This document shows positions 1 to 10,225 of a stretch of 64,000 bases of DNA, piece after piece. The first letter of the stretch is position 1; each line of letters opens with the position of its first letter. The stretch is from Prorocentrum cordatum (Eukaryota > Sar > Dinophyceae > Prorocentrales > Prorocentraceae): positions 209,933-273,932 of the forward strand of contig CAUYUJ010015766.1 of the NCBI GenBank assembly GCA_963575745.1, in the 5' to 3' direction. The notes beneath the pieces are model-generated. The model did no database searches. It saw nothing but the letters and a program-made list of their open reading frames with translations, and had not been told where the DNA came from. Made by a program: the position numbers and the translations under genes.

Positions 1-1000
1 CGCGGCGGCGCCCACGGCGGGCGGCCCCTGCTCGCCGGGGTGCAGCTGCACAGTGCCCGGCACCTAGAGGGTTTGGCCGCCCGCAGGGGGGCCGCTCGGC
101 CTTCCTGGCGCCAGCCCGCCCGAGCGCCCGTTGGGCGTGACGCGTCGCGGGGGGCGACGACTGGGGGGGGGGGGGGCGGCAGCGACGGCTGCAGAACAGA
201 AGCCCTTTTGGGGCCTCGGAAGAGGCCGTGCAGGCCCCCCCCCCCAAAAAGGGGGGGCCCTCATGGGGCCCGAGGCGTGCGCCTTGCCTCCCCATTGAGC
301 TACACCGGAGCCCGAGCGGCAGGCGACGCACGGGCAGGAACGCCGAGTCGAGCAGCGCCTTTCTCATGATCAGTGGGCTCGTCAGTTCGAGTCAAGGCAT
401 TGGCCGAAGGACCACTCTGGGTCTTAGTGGGCCCTGGAAACGATAGGGCCGTTTTTTTACCAGTTCCGTTTGGCCGCTCCTTTGCCGGTTCCGGCGCCTA
501 TTTTGTTTGGTTCCGTTTTGCCGTTCTGTTGCCGTTTAGTAGGCTTTGGAAACGACACAGAGACCCGACGTTCAAAAATTCTAGAGCGGCGGGATTCTGG
601 CAGTTTTCGGCCTCTAGGGGCCCTCGCCGGGCCTCGGCAGCGTCAAAGAATGACTCGGGGCGAAAAAACCAACCCCAGTCCAGACCTCCGGGGCCCACGC
701 ATCGAACAACATCGGAGCGGCCGGATGTATGGTGACGGCCGTTTTTACGGTTTCCGTTTTGCGGTTTGTTTGCCAGTTTTGGCGCCGTTTCTTTTTTGGT
801 TCTGTTTTGCCATTCTGTTGCCAATTCCTGTTCTGGTTCCGTTTTTGGAGCCGTTTTCATTCCCTCTTCCATTTGATTTTTCCTGGAAAGGGCTTAAGCC
901 CAGGGTTCTCTTTTGGTGGGTTTACCCCGTGGTTTGATTTGAGGTGGGCCGCCGACTTTCTTTTGCGATCAATATCGAAATCGAGGTGGGCCAGCGAATA
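1..1000. other. GC-rich stretch without a recognisable gene, with a diverged internal duplication
   Basis: I recognise no protein family here. Two T/C-rich blocks, about 441-545 and 733-830, are diverged copies of each other: both run from a GGCCGTTTTT start through a GGCGCC centre to a TTTTGCC-TTCTGTTGCC end, about 290 bases apart. Open frames across them differ between the copies and look like by-products of the repeat. Confidence 0.5.
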
Positions 1001-1002
1001 AA

Positions 1003-1434
1003 ACATTGAGGATGTCTCGAGCGAAACGCTTGTTTTCCAGAATTTGTTGAGGATGTCTCGAGCGAAACGCTTGTTTTGTGTTATAGATTGTCCTCTCCTG
1101 GGGACCTTACTTCAGATGATCTCTCAAGTGAAATACTTGTTTTCACGTGCCCAGGTCTTGAGGATGTCTCGAGCGAGACGCTTGGTTTCGCGACTCCAGG
1201 TTGCCCAGACAGATGTCTAGCATGAGGATTTGTTGAGGATGTCTCGAACCAGAGGCTTGTTTTCATGTGTTCAGGTCGGCCAGGCTGATGCCTAGCATGA
1301 GGATGTGTCGAGGAAGTGACGATCGAGAAGCTTGTTTGCACGTGTCCAGGTTGCCCAGGCGGATATCTAGCATGAGGATGTGCTGAGAACGTCTTGAGCG
1401 AAACGCGTGTTTTCACGTGCCCAGGTCGCCCAGG
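1003..1434 (+). repeat. Tandem repeat with GATGTCTCGAGCG core
   Basis: Seven diverged units share a GAGGATGTCTCGAGCGAAAC core followed by CTTGTTTTC. The later units add an ACGTGCCCAGGTTGCCCAG segment and a TCTAGCATGAGGATGTG tail, so unit length grows from about 40 to about 70 bases. The same core returns at 38225-38500 and a shorter form is found in the 47.5-48.6 kb array, so it is a dispersed family. No coding role is supported. Confidence 0.75.
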
Positions 1435-2228
1435 CACAGCACAGCCCTCGGCACTGTACATCAATATCGATACCCTTAGCATGGCAGCCTGGCATGTTGC
1501 TTGTCACGTTCCGCGGAGCGTCCCGTGGCGAGTCCCTCTGGCACGTCGCGCGGTGCACGTCCATTGGCTCGTTCCGTAGCGCGTCCCCTTGGCACGTCCC
1601 GCGCTGCGTGCCCATGGCACGTCCCCTTGCACGTCGCCTGGCGCGTCCTTTGGGACGTTCCGCGGCGCGTCCTCCTGGCATGTCCCCCTGTCGATGAGTT
1701 TTGGGGCAGCTACCATTTGCTCAGGCAGCTCGAGCTTAAGATCAAGATCAGTTCAGTCAGGACTCGGATGCAAAGAGGACTCGATCCACAATGCTATATA
1801 GAGCACAATCGCGGCATGGCACATCGCAGTTCAGCACGGCCCAGCACAGCATTGCCGTCGGCACGGTACAACAAGATCGATACACTCAACATTGCACCTT
1901 GGCACGTTCTTTGGCGCGTTCCGTGGCGAGTCCCCCTGGCACGTCGCGCGGCGCGTCCCCTGGCACGTCCCGCGGCACGTCCATTGGCACGTTCCGTAGC
2001 GCGTTCCCTTGGCGCGTCCCGCGGTGCGTCCCCCTGGCACGTCCCCTGGCACGTCGCCTGGCGCGTCCCTTGGGACGTTCCGCGGCGCGTCTTCCTGGCA
2101 TACCCCCTTTGTCGATTAGTTTTGGGGCAGCTACCATCTGCTCAGGCAGCTCGAGCTTAATATCCAGATCAGTTCGGTCAGGACTCGGATGCCAGGGAGG
2201 ACTCGATCCACAACGCTATATATATATA

Positions 2229-2260
<32 letters not shown>

Positions 2261-2360
2261 GAGCACAATCGCGGCATGGCACATCGCAGTTCAGCAGGGC
2301 GTAGCACAGCACAGCCTTCGGCACAGTACATCAAGATCGATACATTCCGCATTGCATTTG
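1435..2360 (+). repeat. Two tandem ~421-bp units built from GGCACGTC-type short repeats, plus a partial third
   Basis: The block ending in the segment GTTTTGGGGCAGCTACCAT occurs near 1700 and again near 2120, 421 bases apart. Each unit contains many short GGCACGTCCC / GGCGCGTCCC repeats. The following segment GAGCACAATCGCGGCATGGC occurs at 1801 and 2261, and a third copy of the unit start follows to about 2350. Open frames on both strands differ between copies and are best read as repeat by-products. Confidence 0.75.
2214..2260. repeat. (TA)n/(TG)n microsatellite
   Basis: Alternating TA interrupted by a short TG block. It sits in the tail of the second 421-bp unit at the place where the first unit has only a short CTATATAG, so it expanded after the duplication. 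Confidence 0.9.
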
Positions 2361-2754
2361 CCCGTCGCCCAATCAGGTGTCTTTGAAACGTTGCCCAATC
2401 AGGTGTCTTTGAAGCGTTGCCATGCCTTACATCTCTATATTCCTTTCCGGGTCCGTGGGTCGATCACTTTTTTTCGGAAGCGGTGAACGAACACTTGTTT
2501 CCAAGGTCCAGCACACCGTCCTCTTCACCCGCCAGCTGCCTGGGCTCCCGACCATCGAGCATCTGAATGGTATCCGAGAGTTGGAGCCGGCTGCGGGGCG
2601 GAGGTGGCCCAGCACCGGTTCCAGCCGGCAGGAGAGGGGGGGCGAATGGGGGCCTTGTGGTCGCCGCGGCTGGACGCTGTCGACGAGCGGGTCTGCTTCG
2701 ACTCCGGGAGGGGTTCCCAGACATATTCAGAGCTGATTTATTTTCGTCCCCCTC

Positions 2755-3429
2755 TTGACCGATCTTCTCAGCACCCATCCAGCGCGGACCCCCCAGCCGA
2801 CTCCAATCCGAGAGAGCCTGCGGCGCAATCTGCGGGCCAGGCTGTCCAAGAACGGCCAGGGGCAAGACATCTTGCTGTGGGAGGACAAGCGTGCTGCCGA
2901 CTCGTTGAGAGAGTTGGTTGCCTGTGTGGAAGAAGCGGACTTACTCGAGGAGCGGATGGCGTCTTCCTCGCTGGTGTGGTCTTTGCACCAGCCCGGGTCG
3001 CTCAGGGGAGCCGTAGCGCTGGATTCCCCAGGCAAGGAAGGCGATGCGGATGACCAGAACATCGCATCCTTGGTGCCCATCGAGATTCCAATCGAGGACA
3101 CAGAGGCGGCCGTGGTGCTGCAAGAGAGGGGTGATCGACGTACCCCTTGCACAAAGCACGGCTTCGAGTGCCCGGAGTGCGGCGAAACCTTCCGCGATTG
3201 GGACGAGTGCTTGGAGCATCTCCAGGCAACGTGCCATCTGGATGTATCGAAGACGCCTACGGCGAATCACCGCCGCCCCCTGCCTTTTTGGAAGGCGCCT
3301 ATGTGGCTGAACGTTGAGGCCAGACCTGCCAAGCTATCGGACCATGTTTTCCCCGAATCGGTTTGGAATGCCTTCGGGGAACACGTGGGTATCTTGAAGG
3401 TCATCTTGGCCGTCTGGAGGCCATTTTGA
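2755..3429 (+). CDS. Partial gene (exon): C2H2 zinc-finger protein
   Basis: An open frame with ordinary protein composition, unlike the repeats on either side. It has no convincing start codon, so it is probably an internal or last exon and the left edge is uncertain. A C2H2 finger is clear: cysteines at 3169 and 3178, histidines at 3217 and 3235 (C-x2-C-x12-H-x5-H), with core FECPECGETFRDWDECLEHL. Upstream is an acidic helical stretch (LLWEDKRAADSLRELVACVEEAD). The last ~100 bases, up to the TGA at 3427, run into the CTTGGAGGCC array and may not be original coding sequence. A second exon in this window (49660-50172) has the same finger spacing and the same Trp and Cys between the metal ligands. 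A nucleic-acid-binding role is inferred from the fold only. Confidence 0.5.
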   Translation: MTDLLSTHPARTPQPTPIRESLRRNLRARLSKNGQGQDILLWEDKRAADSLRELVACVEEADLLEERMASSSLVWSLHQPGSLRGAVALDSPGKEGDADDQNIASLVPIEIPIEDTEAAVVLQERGDRRTPCTKHGFECPECGETFRDWDECLEHLQATCHLDVSKTPTANHRRPLPFWKAPMWLNVEARPAKLSDHVFPESVWNAFGEHVGILKVILAVWRPF

Positions 3430-4720
3430 CCCTTTCGGGCCTTCTTGGAGGACGTCTTGGAGGGCTCTTGGGCCGTCTTGGAGGCCATCTTGAGCGTCTT
3501 GGAGACCTCTTGGGCCGTCTTGGGGGCCTCTTGGGGCCGTGTCTTGGGCCTCTTGGGCGATCTTTGGGGGCACTTGGGCCGTCTCGGGCCGTCGGAAGGC
3601 AAAGAAAAGCAAATGCCACAATCCTTCAAAAACCAATGGGAAGTCAATGATTTTGGCCTTTTCAGGCTTTCCTGGAGGCCCTCTTGGAGGCCTCTTGGGC
3701 CGTCTTGGGCCATCTTAGGGCCATGTTCGGCCGTCTTGGTGGGCTCCTGGTCCGTCTGACGCCGTCGGAAGCCGTTTGGGGGACCTCTATGGGCCGACTC
3801 GGGGCCCTCTTGGAATGCTCCAGGGCCGTTTTGGAGGCCCATCTTGGGCGCCTTAAAGGCCTTCTGTGCCGTCTTGGGGGCCTCTTGGGGCCGTCTTGGG
3901 GCCCTCTTGGGCCGTTCTGGGGCCATCTTGGAGGCCTCTTGGGCGATCTTTCGGCGATCTTCGGGGGCTCTTGGGTCGTCTCGGGCCGTCGGAAGGCCGA
4001 AAAGAAGCAAATGTCAAACTCTGTCAAAAACCCTAGGAACATCAAAGTTTTGGGCCTCTTCTGGCCTTCCTGGAGGCCCTCTTGGGGGCCTCTTGGGCCG
4101 TCTTGGGCCAGCTTCGAGCCAACTTCGGCCATCTTGGTGGGTTCCTGGCACGTCTGACGCCGTCGGGAGCCGTCTTGGGGGCCTTTCTGGGCCGACTTGG
4201 GGCCCTCTTGGGGCGCTTCGGGGCCGTCTTGGCGGCCATCTTGGGCGTCTCGGAGGCCATCTTGGGCGTGTGGGAGGCCTCTTGGGCCGTCTGGGGGCCC
4301 TCTTTCGGGCTTCTTGGAGGCCACTTGGGCCGTCGTGGGACCCTTTTGGGGGTCTCTTGGGCGATCTTGGGGGCCTCTTGGGCCGTCTTGGGCCGTCGGA
4401 AAGCCGAAAAGGCGCAGATGCCCAAACCTTCAAAAACCTAAGGAACATCAATGATTTTGGCCCTTTCGGGCCTTCCTGGAGGACGTCTTTGAGGGCTCTT
4501 GGGCCGTCTTGGAGGCCTCTTGCGGGCCTGTTGGGCGGTCGTAGACCATCTTGAGGCAATCTTGGGCCGTCTTGGAGGCATCTTGGGGCCATCTTAGCCG
4601 TCTTGGAGGCCATCTTGGGCCGTCTTGGAGACGTCTTGGAGACCATCCTGGGCCATCTTGGCCGTCTTGGACGCCATCTTGGGCCAACTGGAGGAAACAG
4701 AGGCACGACGGACGCGTTTT
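3395..4720. repeat. Higher-order array of CTTGGGGCC-type repeats (~395-bp superunits)
   Basis: Short units of the type CTTGGGCCGTCTTGGAGGC are packed without a break. About every 395 bases comes a distinctive junction: a CCGTCGGAAGGC segment, an A-rich segment containing TTCAAAAACC, then TCAATGATTTTGGCC (near 3590-3660, 3990-4060 and 4385-4455). The Pro/Arg-rich open frames on the minus strand arise because the short unit lacks stops; they are not genes. Related blocks occur at 4890-5000, 15975-16075, 42530-42980, 49030-49620, 52080-52690, 56165-56510 and 61370-61600. Confidence 0.85.
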
Positions 4721-5116
4721 GAGATCCTTTCCGGGTGGCCGGCGGGACGGGCCGAAGCTCCAGGGGGGGGGTCCTTTTGGAAAAAGAGCCAAACCAAAAA
4801 CCATATGAATCGGCACGCCAGGCACCCCTGTTGCAAGCAACAGGGGGCGGCGGATCTGGTGGCCTTTGGCTCATCCCGCCACCGGGCCCGGGTCGTGGAC
4901 AGGAGGCCTCTCGGATGCCTCGTGCGGTCTCTTGGGAGTAGGGGGCCTCTTGGCGGCCTCTCTGGAGCCTCTCGGAGGCTCTTTCCTGGGGGGCTCTGGT
5001 GGCATCGGGAGCGTCTTGGGATTTTCTCATTTTTGTCCTCCCCATCCTAGGGGGGTTCCTGTTTTCTCTGGGCACTTAGCGCAGGAGAGAGAACCTCACC
5101 CCTCTCCTCTCATCAC
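4721..5116. other. No gene seen; tail of the CTTGG array
   Basis: The segment contains the end of the CTTGG array and an unrecognised GC-rich piece. Open frames on both strands show no motif I can support. Confidence 0.5.
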
Positions 5117-5134
5117 CCTCCCGCCACCACCACC

Positions 5135-5210
<76 letters not shown>

Positions 5211-5386
5211 CCACTATCTTACACACGCGCACTCATCATCATCATCATCATCTTCGTCGTCGTCATCATGAGTGCTACCACCATCACCATCACCATCACC
5301 ATCACTTGCAATATCACCACCACCACCATCATCTTCATCACCATCATCTTCATCACCATCATCTGCATCACCATCATCATCATCAC

Positions 5387-5433
<47 letters not shown>

Positions 5434-5455
5434 TTGTATAATCTTTATTGCTGTG
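5117..5455. repeat. (CAC)n and (CAT)n trinucleotide tracts
   Basis: CAC runs pass into long CAT runs, interrupted by a short unique piece near 5218-5275. The apparent poly-Ser/His/Ile frames are by-products of the repeat. Confidence 0.95.
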
Positions 5456-5636
5456 AATAGTCGCATCACCGATATGTCTATTCCCAGAAGTATTACCAGT
5501 ATCATCGCGATTGTTATGAGTTTTCATGAACTGTCATGGTGTTATTGTTATCATCATCATTGCTATAATTCGTCTTACGTGTTGTTGCTGTTGTTCAGAG
5601 TTTTATCAGTATTGGAAGCATTATTCTTATGCTACT

Positions 5637-5942
5637 GATGATGCCATGATGACGATGGCGACGATGATGCTGCTGATGATGATGCTGATGCTGATGATGA
5701 TGCTGATGCTGCTGCTGATGATGATGATGATGATGATGCTGATGCTAACGCTGATGATGACGATGCTGCGGATTATGCTGCTGATGCAGATGCAGATGAT
5801 GCTGCTGCTGATGATGAGGATGATGATGATGATGATGGTGATGCTGATCATGATGATGATGATGCTGATGATGCTGCTGATGATGATGATGCTGATGCTG
5901 ATGCTGATGATGCCGATGCTGATGCTGATGAGGATGCTGCTT
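5637..5942. repeat. (GATGCT)/(GAT)n tract
   Basis: Imperfect mixture of GAT, GCT and GATGCT units over about 300 bases. The interval 5456-5636 before it shows no repeat and no recognisable gene. Confidence 0.95.
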
Positions 5943-6049
5943 TTTAGTCGTGTTCGTATTATTCCTAGTCGTATGGTCAGTCGACTCATGTATTCCGTAT
6001 AGTATTACTCGTATTCGTGTTTTCAGTCTTTACATTCTTATATGTTTCG

Positions 6050-6096
6050 TTATTGTTATTATTACTACTATTATTATTATTAGTACTATTATTATT

Positions 6097-6165
<69 letters not shown>

Positions 6166-6170
6166 TGTTT
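6050..6170. repeat. (ATT)n tract
   Basis: Nearly uninterrupted ATT units, perfect from about 6105 to 6165. Confidence 0.95.
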
Positions 6171-6277
6171 CACTGTAGTAAGTGGTATCATGATTGTACT
6201 ATTGTTATCACTTTTTGTTTTTGTTTTCAACTATCTTGTGTTGGTACTCGTTTTGAATAGAGCACAGTGGTCTCCAC

Positions 6278-6466
6278 CTCCCTCTCCTTCTCCTCATCCA
6301 CCTCCTCCTCCTCCCTCCCTCCTCCTCCTCCTCCTCCTCCTCTTCCTCCTCCTCCTCCTCCTCCTTTCCTCCTCCCCCTCCTCCTCCCCGCCTCCACCTC
6401 CCCCTCCTCCTTCCTCCCTCAAGTCTCCTCCTCGTTTTCTTCCTCCTCCTCCTCCTCCCTGCCTCG
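6278..6466. repeat. (CTC)n polypyrimidine tract
   Basis: CTC/CCT units with occasional T changes, running directly into the ~103-bp satellite that follows. Confidence 0.9.
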
Positions 6467-8083
6467 TGACCTCGCTGTCCCCTGGGGGGCTGCGATCTGC
6501 GAAACGGTCGCCACTTTCGTGGGCTCCCAGGAGGTCCAGCGGAGGGGTGTCCCACGCAGATCACCACGAGACCTCGCCGTCCCGGGGGGGGGGGGGGCTG
6601 CGATCTGCGAAACAGACGCCACTTTCGTGGGCTCCTGGGAGGTCCAGCGGAGGGGTGCCCCACGCAGGTCACCGCGAGACCTCGCCGTCCCCTGGGGGGC
6701 TGCGATCTGCGAAACAGTCGCCACTTTCGTGGGCTCCTGGGAGGTCAAGCGGAGGGGTGTCCCACGCAGATCACCACGAGACCTCGCCGTCACCTGGGGG
6801 GGCTGCGATCTGCGAAACAATAGCCACTTTCGTGGGCTCCTGGGAGGTCCAGCGGAGGGGTGTCCCACGCAGATCACCACGAGACCTCGCTGTCCCTTGG
6901 GGGGCTGCGATCTGCGAAACAATCGCCACTTTCGTGGGCTCCTGGGAGGTCCAGCGGAGGGGTGTCCCACGCAGATCACCACGAGACCTCGCTGTCCCTG
7001 GGGGGCTGCGATCTGCGAAACAATCGCCACTTTCGTGGGCTCCTGGGAGGTCCAGCGGAGGGGTGTCCCACGCAGATCACCACGAGACCTCGCTCCCCTG
7101 GGGGGCTGCGATCTGCGAAACAATCGCCACTTTCGTGGGCTCCTGGGAGGTCCAGCGTGTCCCACGCAGATCACCACGAGACCTCGCCGTCCCCTGGGGG
7201 GCTGCGATCTGCGAAACAGTCGCCACTTTCGTTGGATCCTGGGAGGTCCAGCCACGAGACCTCGCCGTCCCCTGGGGGGCTGCGATCTGCGAAACAGTCA
7301 CCACTTTCGTGGGCTCCTGGGAGGTCCAGCGGAGGGGTGTCCCACGCAGATCACCACGAGACCTCGCCGTCCCCTGGGGGGCTGCGATCTGCGACACGTC
7401 GCCGCTTTCGTGGGCTCTGGGAGGTCCAGCGGAGGGGTGTCCCACGCAGATCACCACGAGACCTCGCCGTCCCTTGGGGGGCTGCGATCTGCGAAACAAT
7501 CGCCACTTTCGTGGGCTCCTGGGAGGTCCAGCGGAGGGGTGTCCCACGCAGATCACCACGAGACCTCGCCGTCCCTGGGGGGCTGATCTGCGAAACAATC
7601 GCCACTTTCGTGGGCTCCTGGGAGGTCCAGCGGAGGGGTGTCCCACGCAGATCACCGCGAGACCTCGCCGCCCCCTGGGGGGCTGCGATCTGCGAAACAA
7701 TCGCCACTTTCGTGGGCTCCCGGGAGGTCCAGCGGAGGGGTGTCCCACGCAGATCACCACGAGACCTCGCCGTCTCCTGGGGGGCTGCGATCTGCGAAAC
7801 TGCCGCCACTTTCGTGGGCTCCTGGAGGTCAAGCGGAGGGGTGTCCCACGCAGAGCATCGCGAGACCTCGCCGTCCCCTGGGGGGCTGCGATCTGCGAAG
7901 CAGTCGCCACTTTCGTGGGCTTCTGGGAGGTCCAGCGGGGGGGTGTCCCACGCAGATCACCACGAGACCTCGCCGTCCCCTGGGGGGCTGCGATCTGCGA
8001 AACAGTCGCCACTTTCGTGGGCTCCTGGGAGGTCCAGCGGAGGGGTGTCCCACGCAGATCACCACGCGAAGGTCACTCTTGCC
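6467..8083. repeat. ~103-bp satellite array, 16 copies
   Basis: The landmark CTGCGATCTGCGAAAC recurs about 16 times (near 6490, 6599, 6702, 6804, 6906, 7007, 7110, 7203, 7281, 7383, 7485, 7586, 7683, 7786, 7889 and 7988). Each is followed by CGCCACTTTCGTGGGCTCCT and a GGAGGTCCAGCGGAGGGGTG segment. Spacing is 101-104 bases apart from a few shortened units (the 7203 unit is ~78). Units are well over 90% alike by eye. Long open frames exist on both strands but hop between frames because of single-base unit-length changes, so I do not call a gene. The family recurs at 41096-41700 and, more diverged, at 55917-56165. Confidence 0.95.
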
Positions 8084-8171
8084 TGGTGTCGCTCTTGCGA
8101 GTAGCCGAGGAAGGGGGGGGGAATCTGCGTCCCACCGAAGCTGCAGGACTGCCGGCCTGGCAGCTGGGGCG

Positions 8172-8175
<4 letters not shown>

Positions 8176-8235
<60 letters not shown>

Positions 8236-8240
8236 GTGCG
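8176..8240. repeat. (TG)n tract
   Basis: About 30 nearly perfect alternating TG units, ending in CGTGTGTGCGTCTGCGTGAG. Alternating purine-pyrimidine sequence of this length can adopt Z-DNA. Confidence 0.95.
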
Positions 8241-8518
8241 TCTGCGTGAGCGCTCGCCCTTTTCCCACGCGGCTTCAGAGGGAAGCTGCGGTCGAGACTC
8301 CGAAATAGGGGCCACATTGGGCTCAGGGCTCTGATTCCACGGCCGTTCCTCTGTCGGAGCCTGGCCCAGGCCGCCTCGTTCTCCCCCTTCGGGGGGGGGG
8401 GCGCCAAAGCGACGCCGCCGCCGCCAGGCTCTCCAGCGCAGTCTCGGTCGGCCTCCGCAGGGCCTGACCCGTCCTTGGCATGCACCTAAGTCATCAATCC
8501 ATTTCCTTCCGACCAGCC

Positions 8519-8540
8519 TCCGTGGCCATTGAGGCTCAAG
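8519..8540 (+). other. Degenerate spliced-leader relic (19/22)
   Basis: The 22 bases match the dinoflagellate spliced leader at 19 positions, differing at position 6 (A to G) and positions 13-14 (TT to GA). The conserved 3' half GGCTCAAG is intact. No GT follows, so it is not an SL RNA gene donor. A short coding-like sequence begins 45 bases downstream. This arrangement fits a retroposed, trans-spliced mRNA whose SL has decayed since insertion. Confidence 0.55.
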
Positions 8541-8585
8541 CTGTTTGCGAGACTGTGCGCAGCAGTGCTTGTCCTGTTGCAGTCC

Positions 8586-8789
8586 ATGCCGCTTGCTCCA
8601 GGCACAGTGGAGCGCCGCATCCGCGATCAGAACGCTGCTCTGAAGAAGATCAACAGTGCGCTCAAGCGTGAGCTGAGGCTCTAAACGAAGATCATCAAGC
8701 GGGTGACGGTGAAGCTCAGGAGGGCCGCAGCGAGGGCCCACGATCAGTTGGAGGCCGCAGAGAGACATATGATCATCATCCAGGGCTGA
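8586..8789 (+). pseudogene. Small basic coiled-coil protein gene, broken by one stop, downstream of the SL relic
   Basis: From ATG at 8586 the frame gives 32 codons of helical, charged sequence (TVERRIRDQNAALKKINSAL and onward), then TAA at 8682-8684. The same frame continues for 34 more codons of similar composition (ending with DQLEAAERHMIIIQG) to TGA at 8787. One CAA-to-TAA change would explain the internal stop. Hydrophobic residues are spaced as in a coiled coil. The absence of introns and the SL-like sequence just upstream suggest a processed retrocopy. I do not recognise the family, and at ~67 residues it may be only part of the original protein. Confidence 0.4.
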
Positions 8790-8900
8790 GCTGACTCAGT
8801 CGGCTTCACCGGAGCCGAGTCGCAGAGGGCATGTCGTTGGCCGAGCTAGTTTTGTGGAGTTAGTTTTACACCAGTCCGTGCAGCTTGGTCGGCAGACTGA

Positions 8901-9000
8901 NNNNNNNNNNNNNNNNNNNNNNNNNNNNNNNNNNNNNNNNNNNNNNNNNNNNNNNNNNNNNNNNNNNNNNNNNNNNNNNNNNNNNNNNNNNNNNNNNNNN
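8901..9000. other. Assembly gap (100 N)
   Basis: Exactly 100 N, the usual placeholder for a gap of unknown length. Frames drawn across it have no meaning. Polypyrimidine sequence begins immediately after it, which probably caused the break. Confidence 0.99.
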
Positions 9001-9514
9001 CCTCCTCCTCTTTGTTCCTCATAGTATCCTCCTTCCCCTCCCCCTCCTCCTCCTCCTTATCTTCCTCCTCATCATCCTTCTCCTCCCCCGCCTCCTCCAA
9101 CTTCTCCTCCTCATCCTCATCCTCCTCCCCCGCCTTCTGATCCTCCTCGTCTTCCTCCTCTTCCTCCTCCTCCTCTCCTCCTCCTCCCTCCTCCTTCTCC
9201 TCCTCTGCTTACCAGCCCCTCCTCCTCATCCTCCTCTCCGCCCCCCTCTTCCGCCTCCTCCTTCTCGCTCTCCTCCGCCTCCTCCTCCTCCTCCTCCCTT
9301 CCTCCTAATCCTCGCTCCTCCTCCGCCTCGCTCCGCCTCTCGCTTTCTCCTCCGCTCCTCGCTCCTCGCTTCCTCGCTCCGCGCTCCTCACCTCCTCCTC
9401 CTCCCACTCCTCCTCCTCCGCCTCCCTCAGGATCCTCATCATCCTCCTACCTCCTCCTCTTCCTCCTTCCTCCTCGCATCATCATCATCATCAGCATCAA
9501 AAAATATTCAATGC

Positions 9515-9547
<33 letters not shown>

Positions 9548-10225
9548 CATCCTCATCCTCATCCTCATCCTCATTCCTCATTCCTCACATCATCCCCACC
9601 CTCCTACCCCTCCTCCTCCTCCTCCTCCTCCTCATCCTAACCCACACCCCTTCTTCCTCCTCCTCTCCTCCTCCGCCTCCTCCTCCTCCGGCCTCCTCCT
9701 CCTCCGCTTTCCCTCTCCTTCCTCCCCCGCACTCATCCGCCTCATTCTCCTCCTCTCCTTCTCCTCCTCCTCTTCGTCCTCACTCCTCCGTCTCCTCCTC
9801 CTGCCCTCCTCCGCCTCCTCCCATCCTCTTCCTGCCGTACTCCTCCTCCTCCTCAACCTCCTCCGTCCTTCCTCCTCTCTCCCCCGCTCCCTCCGCCTCC
9901 TCCTCCCTCCCCCACCCACATCGTCCTCCTCCTTGTTCTCCTCGCTCCTTCCTCCTCATCCTCCTGCTTCTTCTCCTGCTACCAGCTTCCTCCTCCTCCT
10001 CCTGCTGCTCCGCCTCCTCCTCCTCCTCCACATTGCCCCTCCCCCTACCCCCCCTCCTCCCACATCCCCGTCCCCCTCGCTACCCCACATTCCTCCTCCT
10101 CCTCCTCCTCCTCCTCCTCCTCCTCCTCCTCCTCCTCATCCTCATCCCTTCTCCTCCTCACTCCTTCTCCTCCTCCCTCGTCCTCCTCCCTCCTCCCCCT
10201 CTTCCCCCTCCTCCTCCTTCGGCGG
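9001..10225. repeat. 1.2-kb polypyrimidine (CTC/CTT/CCT) tract
   Basis: Almost pure C+T on the plus strand, with a CAT block at 9480-9545 and a near-perfect CTC run at 10090-10137. No coding sequence can be supported. Confidence 0.9.

Noticed and set aside
281-311. Minus-strand GTGTAGCTCAATGGGGAGG, resembling a tRNA D-arm
   Set aside because: The D-stem does not close, the putative anticodon region is a simple GC palindrome, and there is no T-arm.
1000-1440. Regularly spaced repeats resembling a CRISPR array
   Set aside because: Repeat units are diverged, spacers are themselves related, and the eukaryotic context excludes it. The same holds for the other tandem arrays here.
3267-5075. Pro/Arg/Lys-rich minus-strand frames over the CTTGG array
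   Set aside because: The short repeat lacks stops in these frames. All three frames give similar PRRPK-type sequence, which is not expected of a gene.
5950-8334. Very long open frames (up to ~790 codons) across microsatellites and the ~103-bp satellite on both strands
   Set aside because: They run through ATT, CTC and satellite repeats without a break in composition, hop frames between repeat units and carry no domain. Openness follows from stop-free repeats.
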